Shown here piece after piece: positions 1 through 13,606 of a stretch of DNA of 47,889 bases. A program made the position numbers and the translations under genes. The stretch is taken from NCBI GenBank assembly GCA_902785485.1, contig CACZZA010000006.1:1-47889 (forward strand), given 5' to 3'. This DNA comes from an uncultured Ruminococcus sp. (lineage in GTDB: Bacteria > Bacillota > Clostridia > Oscillospirales > CAG-272). Under the pieces are notes generated by a model that saw nothing but the letters and a program-made list of their open reading frames with translations, made no database searches and had not been told where the DNA came from. Each line of letters opens with the position of its first letter. The first letter of the stretch is position 1.

Positions 1-5
1 TTATA

Positions 6-34
6 TTGAATACATCTCACAAATAATGTACAAT
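6..34 (+). promoter_or_regulatory. Sigma-70 type promoter of the alpha/beta hydrolase gene
   Basis: TTGAAT at 6-11, a 17-bp spacer and TACAAT at 29-34. The -10 covers an upstream in-frame ATG at 26, which argues that translation starts at 68 instead. Confidence 0.6.
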
Positions 35-67
35 AAATACAACAAAACAGAGCGGGGAGACACTATT

Positions 68-1018
68 ATGTACAACTTCATTTCCGAAAACGGCTACAAA
101 GAAAGCATGGAGAACGTCGTTCTGCCCTATATAGAGCCGCGGCGAAAGGACGGGATGTTCCGTTCGTTCGACGGGAACGAGCTTCATTTCGCATTTATTT
201 CAGCTGACGAGCCGAAGGCGAATATCGCGCTCCTTCACGGCTTTACCGAGTCTATCGAAAAGTTTATGGAGCTGTCGTATTATTTCGTTCAGGAAGGGTA
301 CAACGTATATATCCTCGAGCAGCGCGGACACGGCAAGTCATACCGCGCGGTGGCGGATTATTCACTGACTCACGTCGACAGATTCACCGACTACGTCGAG
401 GATTTCTCGCGCTTCGTCGACGAAATAATAGGAGATAAGCTTCCGCTTTATATCTACGCTCATTCGATGGGAGGCGGGGTCGCCGCTCTCTATCTTGAAA
501 AATATCCGACGCGCGTCGCAAAGGCGGTCCTGTCGTCGCCGATGATCTCGCCCACCTCGGGCGGAGTCCCGCACTTTTTGTCGCGTTTTATCTGCAAACT
601 GATGATGATCTTCGGCAAGAAGGAAGAAAGACTCTTTATGTTCGGTCCCTACAAGGGACACGAGGATTTCGAGACCTCGTCCGCGTCTTCAAAGGCGAGA
701 TTCGATTACTACGACGATATCAAATTCAACAACGAGATCTACCAGAACTCCTCTCCGACCTACACCTGGTCCTACGAAGGGCTCGGCGTGACCAAAAAGA
801 TCCTCAAAAGAGGCGAGGTCGAAAAGATCGAGACCCCAGTGCTGATGTTCCAGGCTAAGCAGGATACGATGGTACTCCTGCCCGCGCAGGATAAGTTCGT
901 TTCGCGTCTGCGGAACGGACAAAAGGTCGAGCTTGACACCCGTCACGAGATCTACCGCGCGCCGGACGGCGTACTCAGGGAAGCGCTCGACAGGATGTTC
1001 GAGTTCTATGCAAAATAA
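68..1018 (+). CDS. Alpha/beta hydrolase, monoacylglycerol lipase/lysophospholipase-like (serine aminopeptidase S33 type)
   Basis: A 316-residue cytoplasmic hydrolase with no signal peptide. The order LLHGFTES (oxyanion region), GHGKS, then the nucleophile elbow AHSMGGG is typical of the Hydrolase_4/PldB group; a late Asp (AKQDTMV) and His (TRHEIYRAPD) complete a plausible Ser-Asp-His triad. Family members release fatty acids from lysophospholipids or monoacylglycerols, but the substrate here is not evident. Start at 68 is chosen because GGGGAGA lies at 54-60 and the upstream in-frame ATG (26) lies in the -10 box. Monocistronic: it ends at a hairpin shared with the converging carB. Confidence 0.85.
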   Translation: MYNFISENGYKESMENVVLPYIEPRRKDGMFRSFDGNELHFAFISADEPKANIALLHGFTESIEKFMELSYYFVQEGYNVYILEQRGHGKSYRAVADYSLTHVDRFTDYVEDFSRFVDEIIGDKLPLYIYAHSMGGGVAALYLEKYPTRVAKAVLSSPMISPTSGGVPHFLSRFICKLMMIFGKKEERLFMFGPYKGHEDFETSSASSKARFDYYDDIKFNNEIYQNSSPTYTWSYEGLGVTKKILKRGEVEKIETPVLMFQAKQDTMVLLPAQDKFVSRLRNGQKVELDTRHEIYRAPDGVLREALDRMFEFYAK

Positions 1019-1031
1019 AATAAAAAAACGC

Positions 1032-1060
1032 TCGCCCGGACGGTTTTTCCGTCCGGGCGA
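1032..1060. terminator. Bidirectional intrinsic terminator between the hydrolase and carB
   Basis: A perfect 12-bp stem (1032-1043 with 1049-1060) and a 5-nt loop. T-rich runs flank it on both strands: TTTTCTTTTT after it on the plus strand, and on the minus strand the complement of the A-run at 1022-1028. It serves two convergent genes. Confidence 0.85.
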
Positions 1061-1069
1061 TTTTCTTTT

Positions 1070-4000
1070 TCAGTCGATAAGGTAGTCCGTTTTGCGCCGT
1101 TTCGCGTCGACGGTGGAGACGCCGAGCGTCATTTCTTCAAGGACGTCGAGCAGTACGCGCACCGTGTCGAGCGAGGTGAAGGTCGTCACGCCGTTTTCGC
1201 TTGCGCATTTGCGGATCGAGGCGCCGTCGCTGTGGTGGATGCCCGAACGTACGCGGCGCGTATTGATGACGTAGCTGACGTACCCGCCCCTGAGCTTGTC
1301 GGCTATCTCGTCGCTCCCTTCGGAACGCTTGCGCAAGACCCGTGTCTTTACCCCGCGCAAAGCGAGATATTCGGACGTGCCTTTTGTCGCCTCGATGTTG
1401 AAGCCGAGGTCGTAAAACCGCTTTATCAGCGGAAAGGCTTCTTCCTTGTCCTCGTCCGCGACCGAGGCTATGACGGTGCCGTAGCTCCTCAGTTTGAGTC
1501 CCGAGGCTATAAGCGCCTTGTACATCGCGCGGTGGAGCTTTTCGTCGTAGCCTATCGCCTCTCCGGTCGACTTCATCTCCGGAGAGAGGTATGAGTCCAT
1601 ACCGTCGAGCTTGGAAAAGCTGAACGCGGGAGCCTTGACGTAGTATCTCCACGCGACGGACGGCTTGTCGAGCGGCAGTCCCATTTCGCGCAGGGATCTT
1701 CCGAGGATGCACGACGTCGCTATGTCCGCCAGAGCGTACCCCGTCGCCTTTGACAGGAAGGGGACGGTCCGTGACGAGCGAGGATTGACTTCGATTATAT
1801 ACACCATTTCGTTCTTGTCGACGATGAACTGTATGTTGTACAGTCCCACGATCCCGATGGCTGGACCGAGGCGGCGGGTGTATTCGACGATCTTTTCCTT
1901 TACGCGCTCCGAGATGCTGAACGGAGGATAGACCGAGATCGAGTCGCCCGAGTGTACTCCGGTGCGTTCGACAAGCTCCATTATGCCGGGGACGAAGACG
2001 TCCCGCCCGTCGCATACGGCGTCGACCTCGACCTCTTTTCCGCGGATGTATTTGTCGACGAGTACCGGTTTATTGACGTCGATCTCGACGGCGGTGCGGA
2101 GATACCCTTTTAAGCTCTCCTCGTCGGCGACTATCTGCATGGCGCGCCCGCCGAGAACGAACGACGGACGCACGAGAACGGGAAATCCGATCTCGCAGGC
2201 GGCTTTTATCCCCTCTTCAACGCTCGTGACCGCGCGCCCGGGCGGCTGAGGGATCCGAAGGTCGAGCAGCAGACGCTCGAATTCGTCGCGGTCTTCAGCT
2301 TTTTCTATCGCGTCGACGTCCGTACCGATGATACGCACTCCGAGTTCGCGCAGCGGGGCGGCGAGATTGATCGCGGTCTGTCCGCCGAGGGTCGCTATCA
2401 CCCCTTCCGGCTTTTCGAGATGTACGACGTTCATCACGTCTTCGACGGTCAGAGGCTCGAAATACAGCTTGTCCGACGTCGTGTAGTCGGTCGACACGGT
2501 CTCGGGGTTGTTGTTGATGATTATGGCTTCGTATCCGAAGGAGCGTATCGTCTTTATCGCGTGGACGGTCGAGTAGTCGAACTCCACGCCCTGACCTATG
2601 CGTATAGGTCCCGAGCCGAGGACTATTATTTTCTTTTTGTCAGACACGACGCTTTCGTTTTCGTCCTCGTAGGTCGAGTAAAAATACGGGACGTAGCTCT
2701 CGAACTCGGACGAGCAGGTGTCGATCATCTTGTAAACGGGGAATATCCCGTTCTTTACGCGCAGATCGTAGACCGTGCGTTCGTCTGTTTTCCAAAGGTG
2801 CGCGATCTCCCTGTCGCAGAAGCCAGAGCGCTTGCCGAGATACAAAAGTCCGAGGTCGAACGGCTTTTGCTTTATTTCCGTCTCGGTATCGACGATCTTT
2901 TTTATCTTGTCGATGAAAAACCGGTCGATCTGCGTGATCCGGGATATGTTTTCGACCGGCTCGCCGTGCCACAGCAGCTCGGCGATGGCGTAAAGGCGGT
3001 CGTCGGTCCCCATCTTGATATATTCGACGAGTTCTTCTCTCGAATAGGTGTCGAACTTTTTAGTGTAGAGGTGGTTTACTCCGCGTTCAAGGCTCCGTAT
3101 CGCTTTGAGCATACTTTCCTCAAACGTGCGCCCCACGCTCATCACTTCGCCGGTAGACTTCATCTGCGTCCCGAGCTTTTGGTTCGCGTCGGCGAATTTG
3201 TCGAACGGGAAGCGGGGCATCTTCGTCACGACGTAGTCGAGCGCCGGCTCGAACGAGGCGGGGGTGTTGGCGAGCATTATCTCGTCGAGGGTCATTCCGA
3301 CGGCGATCTTTGCGGAGACGCGCGCTATCGGGTACCCGGACGCCTTCGACGCGAGGGCGGAAGAACGCGACACGCGCGGATTGACCTCGATAAGATAATA
3401 GTCGAACGAGCGCGGATCAAGAGCGAACTGCACGTTGCAGCCACCCTTTATCCCGAGCGCGCGGATCAGCTTGAGCGCGGAAGAACGGAGCATCTGATAC
3501 TCTCTGTTCGTCAGCGTCTGGGAAGGGCAAACGACTATACTGTCGCCCGTGTGGATGCCGACCGGGTCGAGGTTTTCCATATTGCAGACGGTGATCGCGG
3601 TGTCGTTCGCGTCGCGCATCACCTCGTATTCGATCTCCTTGTACCCCTTTATGCTTTTTTCCACGAGCACCTGTCCGACGGGCGAGAGCTTGAGTCCGTT
3701 CGTCATCAGCTTGACGAACTCGTCTTCGTTTTCGGCAAAACCGCCTCCCGAGCCTCCGAGCGTGAACGCGGGGCGCAGTACGACGGGATAACCTATATCC
3801 CGAGCGGCGGACAGCCCTTCTTCGAGGGACGTTGCGATCTCCGACGGAAGTATCGGCTCGCCGAGCGACTCGCACAGCTCCTTGAATTTTTCGCGGTCCT
3901 CCGCCTTTTCTATCGACGATACGTCGGTGCCGAGCAATTCGACTCCGCATTCGCGCAGTACCCCGCGCCTTTCAAGCTCTACGGCGAGGTTGAGTCCCGT

Positions 4001-4279
4001 CTGTCCGCCGAGTCCGGGGATGAGAGCGTCGGGACGCTCGTAGCGTACGATCTTGGCGAGATATTCGAGGTTGAGCGGCTCCATATATACTTTATCCGCG
4101 ACCGCCGGGTCGGTCATTATCGTCGCGGGGTTCGAGTTGCAGAGGACGACCTCGTACCCCTCCTCCTTGAGGGCGAGGCACGCCTGGGTGCCGGCGTAGT
4201 CGAATTCCGCCGCCTGACCGATCACGATGGGTCCCGAGCCGATGACGAGTATTTTCTTTATATCGGTGCGTTTCGGCAT
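1070..4279 (-). CDS. carB: Carbamoyl-phosphate synthase large subunit
   Basis: A 1069-residue protein, the normal full length. It makes carbamoyl phosphate from bicarbonate, ATP and ammonia channelled from CarA, for pyrimidine and arginine synthesis. It shows the two homologous halves: an N-terminal carboxyphosphate half beginning KKILVIGSGPIVIGQAAEFDYAG and a second half beginning KKIIVLGSGPIRIGQGVEFDYS, each with an ATP-grasp domain and ending in ...IEVNPR. A methylglyoxal-synthase-like allosteric domain forms the last ~130 residues. The gap to carA is 1 nt, so translation is coupled. Last gene of the pyrG-purF-carA-carB series; stop codon TGA. Confidence 0.97.
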   Translation of the reverse strand: MPKRTDIKKILVIGSGPIVIGQAAEFDYAGTQACLALKEEGYEVVLCNSNPATIMTDPAVADKVYMEPLNLEYLAKIVRYERPDALIPGLGGQTGLNLAVELERRGVLRECGVELLGTDVSSIEKAEDREKFKELCESLGEPILPSEIATSLEEGLSAARDIGYPVVLRPAFTLGGSGGGFAENEDEFVKLMTNGLKLSPVGQVLVEKSIKGYKEIEYEVMRDANDTAITVCNMENLDPVGIHTGDSIVVCPSQTLTNREYQMLRSSALKLIRALGIKGGCNVQFALDPRSFDYYLIEVNPRVSRSSALASKASGYPIARVSAKIAVGMTLDEIMLANTPASFEPALDYVVTKMPRFPFDKFADANQKLGTQMKSTGEVMSVGRTFEESMLKAIRSLERGVNHLYTKKFDTYSREELVEYIKMGTDDRLYAIAELLWHGEPVENISRITQIDRFFIDKIKKIVDTETEIKQKPFDLGLLYLGKRSGFCDREIAHLWKTDERTVYDLRVKNGIFPVYKMIDTCSSEFESYVPYFYSTYEDENESVVSDKKKIIVLGSGPIRIGQGVEFDYSTVHAIKTIRSFGYEAIIINNNPETVSTDYTTSDKLYFEPLTVEDVMNVVHLEKPEGVIATLGGQTAINLAAPLRELGVRIIGTDVDAIEKAEDRDEFERLLLDLRIPQPPGRAVTSVEEGIKAACEIGFPVLVRPSFVLGGRAMQIVADEESLKGYLRTAVEIDVNKPVLVDKYIRGKEVEVDAVCDGRDVFVPGIMELVERTGVHSGDSISVYPPFSISERVKEKIVEYTRRLGPAIGIVGLYNIQFIVDKNEMVYIIEVNPRSSRTVPFLSKATGYALADIATSCILGRSLREMGLPLDKPSVAWRYYVKAPAFSFSKLDGMDSYLSPEMKSTGEAIGYDEKLHRAMYKALIASGLKLRSYGTVIASVADEDKEEAFPLIKRFYDLGFNIEATKGTSEYLALRGVKTRVLRKRSEGSDEIADKLRGGYVSYVINTRRVRSGIHHSDGASIRKCASENGVTTFTSLDTVRVLLDVLEEMTLGVSTVDAKRRKTDYLID

Positions 4280-4280
4280 C

Positions 4281-5370
4281 TCACTTGCCCTCCTTTGCTT
4301 CCTTCATACGTTCGATAAAAAGGTCGAACAGATACCCCGAGTCGCAGGGACCGGGAGCCGATTCCGGGTGATACTGTACGGAAAAGACGGGATCCTTCAA
4401 GGATCGCAGTCCCTCGACGGTATGATCGAGCAGATTGACGTGGGTCATTTCAAGTCCCGTTCCGGCGATGCTCTCTTCTTTCACGGCGTAGCTGTGGTTC
4501 TGCGACGTGATCTCTATTTTGCCGTCGGAGAGCCGTTTGACGGGATGGTTGCCGCCTCTGTGTCCGAATTTCAGTTTGTACGTCTCGCATCCGTAAGATA
4601 ACGCTAAGAGCTGATGCCCGAGACAGATGCCGAACATCGGATATTTTTCGCGCAGAGACCTGATAACGTCGCACACCCGGCGCACGTCCTCCGGGTCTCC
4701 CGGTCCGTTCGACAGGAACACGCCGTCGGGTCTCAGAAAATCGATCTGCCTCTCGTCCGTGTCGTATGGAAGCACCGTCACGCGGACTCCGCGCTTCGTG
4801 AACGAGCGGATGATGCTGCGTTTCATTCCGAAATCGAGCGCCGCGACGTGAAAGCGGGCGTTCTCGCACTCCGCCGTCCAGGTGCTTTTGGTGCTGACCC
4901 GGCTCACGGCGTCATGCGGGACGGGAGTTTCTTTTATTATTTCAAGACCTTTTTCGACCGGGGTCGAAATATCGGTCATAACGACGCGGCAGGAGCCTTT
5001 GTCGCGTATCAGCCTCGTGAGGCGGCGGGTGTCCACTCCCGAGATCCCGGGGATCCCGTACGCCTCCATCACCTCGGACAGAGTCTTGGTCGCGCGGAAG
5101 TTCGACGGCAGATCGTTATAGTCGCGCACCGCGAGTCCGCCTATCGAGGGAACGAGCGTTTCGTAATCGTCGTCGCACATCCCGTAGTTGCCTATCAGAG
5201 GATAGGTCATAACTACCGTCTGATCGGTGTACGACGGGTCGGAAAGTATCTCCTGATACCCTACGCACGAGGTGTTGAATACAAGCTCTGTCACATTTTC
5301 GGTCTTTTTTCCGAAAGAAACTCCCTCGAACACCTCGCCCGATTCGAGTATGAGTTTTACGTCGGGCGCT

Positions 5371-5381
<11 letters not shown>
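4281..5381 (-). CDS. carA: Carbamoyl-phosphate synthase small (glutaminase) subunit
   Basis: 366 residues from the chosen start. It hydrolyses glutamine and feeds ammonia to CarB. The N-terminal CPSase_sm_chain domain carries NTSCVGYQEILSDPSY; the class I amidotransferase domain has the nucleophile motif GICLGHQ and the His/Glu motif YHPESAPGP. Start at 5381 is favoured because GAAAGGAAAG precedes this ATG and the protein begins right at the conserved region; the frame is open 15 codons further upstream. Overlaps the end of purF by 11 bp. Confidence 0.95.
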
Positions 5382-8455
<3,074 letters not shown>

Positions 8456-8481
8456 TCAAGTGTTTGTTTAACTGCCTCCTG

Positions 8482-8529
8482 AAAAAAGGGGAGGGAAGAC
8501 CCTTTCGAGTTATCGAAAGCGGTCTTCCC
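8482..8529 (-). terminator. Intrinsic terminator downstream of glnN
   Basis: Arms GGGAAGACC (8493-8501) and GGTCTTCCC (8521-8529) extend inward through CTTTCGA/TCGAAAG. On the minus strand the stem is followed by TCCCC and six T (complement of 8482-8487). It separates glnN from pyrG; the remaining bases 8423-8481 show no consensus promoter. Confidence 0.8.
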
Positions 8530-8597
8530 TTGATATTTTTTATGCTGATATATACCCTGTTGTCATTCTCCCCGGGGGAAAAGACCGCCTTTCGCGG

Positions 8598-10688
<2,091 letters not shown>

Positions 10689-10730
10689 CTTTTTATCCTC
10701 CGCGTCTTTACGGTTTGATTTGTTTCGGGT

Positions 10731-10782
10731 AAAAAAAGGGGCAAGGGCGCCAGAGAGACTATTGCCTCAAGACACCTTTGCC
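10731..10782 (-). promoter_or_regulatory. Intrinsic terminator inside the glnN 5' leader (candidate attenuator)
   Basis: On the minus strand the arm at 10773-10782 (GGCAAAGGTG) pairs with 10740-10749 (CGCCCTTGCC) over 10 bp with one mismatch and one G-U, followed by CC and seven T (complement of 10731-10737). It lies between the promoter and the glnN ATG, where a constitutive terminator would block the gene, so an antitermination mechanism is likely. I could not identify the paired hexaloop hairpins of a canonical ANTAR target with confidence. Confidence 0.6.
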
Positions 10783-10797
10783 TTAAATATGTGCATA

Positions 10798-10825
10798 ATT
10801 ATACTCGAAATCGCGGGTTTGTCAA
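10798..10825 (-). promoter_or_regulatory. glnN promoter
   Basis: Reading the minus strand: TTGACA (10825-10820), 16-bp spacer, TATAAT (10803-10798). It implies a leader of about 100 nt before the glnN ATG. Confidence 0.75.
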
Positions 10826-10919
10826 GAGAATTTTTGAAAAAAATCCGGGTTTTTTCAGCAGTTTTGAGCAAAAAACGCAAAATAAGTGTGAAAAACGGCG
10901 TTTATAAACAGTTTTTCGC

Positions 10920-10948
10920 TTGACTGAACGCGAAACAGAATGTATAAT
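10920..10948 (+). promoter_or_regulatory. Promoter of the dockerin surface protein P1
   Basis: TTGACT (10920-10925), 17-bp spacer, TATAAT (10943-10948). Divergent from the glnN promoter. An in-frame ATG at 10940 lies between the boxes and cannot be the start. Together with the glnN leader this accounts for most of the 302-bp gap 10689-10990. Confidence 0.75.
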
Positions 10949-10990
10949 GAGAATATAAGTCCATACCGACAGACGGAGATACATATAAAT

Positions 10991-13399
10991 ATGAAGAAGA
11001 TCATTTTTCCGATAATACTCATCCTCATCCTTGCAACAGCGCTCTCGTTTTCCGCGTCCGCGGACTTCCCCGAGCTTGTCCCGGGGAGCGGCAAAGTCGT
11101 TTTCATAGCGGACGGAGCGGAGGGGGACGGCACGTCCGCCCAGTCCCCGCTGAAGCCGGACGACTCTCCCGAGGGGTACGATCCGGCCGAGCAGTTTCCC
11201 AAAAATCATCTGACATCCTCCTTCTATCAGGCTATCAACATCCTGAGCGACGCGGGCGGCGGCACGCTCGTCGTCTGCGGTCCCGTAAGGCTCGGCTTCG
11301 GTCAGTCCTGGGGAAACGGCTCGGTGCAGAAGGACGTGATGACGGTCGTTTTCGGGAACAAGACGATAAGGATCACTTCCGTTTACGACGGGACGGATTA
11401 CAGAGAAACGAACGGGGCGAGACTTATCCTTGAATCTCCCGCGATGCTGAACATCAAGGGACAGACGGTCTGGGATCACATAGATATCGTAACGGCGTCC
11501 GCCGACCGCGCCATCAGCTTCGGCGGATACACCACCGTCATAGGCAACGGCGTTAATTGCTATCCCGAGTACGACGGCTTCAAGGGAGTCGCTCAGCAGT
11601 ACGTCAGCCTTACCGCGGGCAGCAGATACGAAAAGATGTCGAACGCGTCCACCGATCTGTACGTGCTTTCCGGAACTTATAACTGCATCGCAGGCGGTTC
11701 GTGGGGAGTCACTGCTTCTTCTCCTTTTACCAACGTTGCGACCAATCTCACTCTCGACGGCGACGTTCTGATACTCGGAAAGCTCGTCGGCGCCTGCGGA
11801 GGAGCGGAAAACTCTCCGTTCGGCGGAAACGTCAATATCACGATAAACGACGGAACGTACGAATGCGATATCTACGCCGGAGGTAAAAACGCGTTCACCA
11901 ACTCCGACGCCCGTGTGAATATAAAGGTAAACGGAGGAAACTTCAAAAACGTCTGGTCTCTCTGCAAGATGGCTTACGGATATACCGGAAATCTTCCGAA
12001 GACTTCCGTCGTCGACTTCAGGAATTTCCCGAAGTCGGGCGCCCGCTCGATGAAATTCCTTCTCGCCGTGACCGAAGGGTTCGACGCTTCCGAGATACTG
12101 CTTCCTGACTGGTACGACCCCGATGAAGACTATTCCGACGATCCTGTGACGCCGGAGCCGGAAGTTACCGCCGAATACGGCGACGCGAACGGCGACGGGA
12201 AGGTCGACGTGAGCGACGTCGTCAGGCTGAAGAGATATTTTTCCGAATACGATCCCGCGACGAATGTTTCTTCAGTGGGTCTGGGTCCGCGCGCCGACGC
12301 GAACGGAGACGGAGTCATCACTTCCATTGATATTATCAGGCTTAAACGGTACTTCGCCTCAATGGATTACTCCACCGGCAAATCGTCAGTTCTGCTCGGA
12401 AAGGTCCCCGAGCTGATAAGAGCCGACTACTCAAAATACGTAAGCTACAAGGAATTCGCCGTTCCGACCGATCTGCGGCAGGCGGCGATAGACTATATGC
12501 TTGAAGAAGCGAACGTCGTCTGGTATCCGGGCGAGGACTTCTCCACAAGCGAATATTTCGAGGATCAGGGCTGGGGAATAGACCTCACTTATAAAAAAGG
12601 AGTCGAATACCGCGGACTTCCGTACGCGAACTCGTATTCGACAATAGCGGATTTCGAGCGTTATTTCGGTCAAGGCCGCGTCTTTACTACGTCGCCCGAC
12701 CGATGGCTCGGCGTGTCCTGGCGCTCCGTCCCCGGGCTCGAGTGCGCGTCGTCGGTGATAACCGCTCTCGCTCACTTCTCCGACATCTCCGGGTATTCAA
12801 GTTCCTTCTGTCCGGGTGACAAAAACTTCAACGCCGTGCCGGTAGGCGATTACACGTATAATGAAGGGACCGTCAGCACAAAGGAGATCACGTCCTCGAA
12901 CGGGACCGATAAAATGTTCGAATGCTACGCGCTCCTTCAGAAGGGCGACGTCATTATGCGCCGGACCGAATCCGGCTCCGCCCACGTAAGGATGATACAC
13001 GATAACCGCGTGTACAGAAGGAACGACGGCACGATCCTGACTAAAAGCTACGTCACGACTCTCGAACAGACCAACCGGTTCGACAAGACCCGTACCGACG
13101 GAGTCAACACGACCTGGTACATCGACCACACGTACACGTACGATACGCTGTTTCTGTCATTCTACGTACCCACGACCGTCAAGGAGTATACCGAGGGGGT
13201 CAAGACTCCGTTTTACATAGGTCTGACCAAAGAGATCAGACCCGAAGACCTTGCTTCGGGAAAACTGATAGGCTCCGTCGAAACGAACTCCTACCTCCGC
13301 AACGCCGTTTACGAGCTGTACCGTCAGGACGGAAGTCTCGCGGCGCGTTTTGTCAAGCACAATACTCTCGACTACGAAACGAAACAGTTCGGGACCTGA
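10991..13399 (+). CDS. Secreted P1 protein: P-domain, dockerin, NlpC/P60-like region; ends at an in-frame TGA
   Basis: 802 residues to the TGA. A signal peptide (MKKIIFPIILILILATALSFSASA) is followed by a ~355-residue domain shared with P2-P4 (PGSG..VFIADGA, NHLTSSFYQAI, GGGTLVVCGPV, NVNITINDGTYECDI). Residues ~395-457 form a type I dockerin: two calcium-loop repeats, GDANGDGKVDVSD and ADANGDGVITSID, each ending RLKRYF. The rest has an NlpC/P60-like pattern: GLPYANSYSTIADF, Cys585 in GLECASSVI, LQKGDVI, and His665 in GSAHVRMI, then a C-terminal Ig-like strand region broken by the TGA. The start at 10991 has GGAGA before it. Probably exported and held by a cohesin; catalytic activity is not proven. 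Confidence 0.85.
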   Translation: MKKIIFPIILILILATALSFSASADFPELVPGSGKVVFIADGAEGDGTSAQSPLKPDDSPEGYDPAEQFPKNHLTSSFYQAINILSDAGGGTLVVCGPVRLGFGQSWGNGSVQKDVMTVVFGNKTIRITSVYDGTDYRETNGARLILESPAMLNIKGQTVWDHIDIVTASADRAISFGGYTTVIGNGVNCYPEYDGFKGVAQQYVSLTAGSRYEKMSNASTDLYVLSGTYNCIAGGSWGVTASSPFTNVATNLTLDGDVLILGKLVGACGGAENSPFGGNVNITINDGTYECDIYAGGKNAFTNSDARVNIKVNGGNFKNVWSLCKMAYGYTGNLPKTSVVDFRNFPKSGARSMKFLLAVTEGFDASEILLPDWYDPDEDYSDDPVTPEPEVTAEYGDANGDGKVDVSDVVRLKRYFSEYDPATNVSSVGLGPRADANGDGVITSIDIIRLKRYFASMDYSTGKSSVLLGKVPELIRADYSKYVSYKEFAVPTDLRQAAIDYMLEEANVVWYPGEDFSTSEYFEDQGWGIDLTYKKGVEYRGLPYANSYSTIADFERYFGQGRVFTTSPDRWLGVSWRSVPGLECASSVITALAHFSDISGYSSSFCPGDKNFNAVPVGDYTYNEGTVSTKEITSSNGTDKMFECYALLQKGDVIMRRTESGSAHVRMIHDNRVYRRNDGTILTKSYVTTLEQTNRFDKTRTDGVNTTWYIDHTYTYDTLFLSFYVPTTVKEYTEGVKTPFYIGLTKEIRPEDLASGKLIGSVETNSYLRNAVYELYRQDGSLAARFVKHNTLDYETKQFGT

Positions 13400-13540
13400 A
13401 AAAAACAGTTCAACAACGCCGATTACGCCGCCCGTCTCTTCGACGGAGTCGCGCCCGGCAGATACACCTTCGTACTGACGGCGGGCATCCCCGCGGGAGA
13501 AGCCGAGCTTGCGAGAGTGGAATTTACCTACGCAAAATAA
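13400..13540 (+). other. In-frame continuation of P1 beyond the TGA (46 codons, then TAA)
   Basis: Without changing frame the sequence continues with KKQFNNADYAARLFDGV and then GRYTFVLTAG up to a TAA at 13538-13540. Its composition matches an Ig-like C-terminus (a typical LFDG.APGRYTF strand pair). A TGG-to-TGA change at 13397-13399 would explain it. There is no separate start codon with a ribosome site. TGA is a normal stop in other genes here (carB, glnN, aroB). Confidence 0.7.
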
Positions 13541-13587
13541 AAAAAGGTACCGTAAAACGCCGGGTGTCCGAAGGGATACCCGGCGTT
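13540..13587 (-). terminator. Terminator of the nucleotidyltransferase gene
   Basis: A 10-bp stem (13556-13565 with 13578-13587, AACGCCGGGT/ACCCGGCGTT). On the minus strand it is followed by TTTTACGGTACC and a run of seven T. It converges with the end of P1. Confidence 0.75.
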
Positions 13588-13606
13588 CGCCGTCCCGTGA
13601 TTTGTT

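Noticed and set aside
2420..4318. Plus-strand open frame of 632 codons across carB
   Set aside because: Antisense shadow of carB produced by GC-rich codon third positions; no ribosome site and Arg/Val/Asp-heavy composition.
13397..13399. TGA read as tryptophan or selenocysteine
   Set aside because: TGA ends carB, glnN, aroB and aroA normally, so the code is standard; no selenocysteine element was recognised and the homologous position looks like a Trp.
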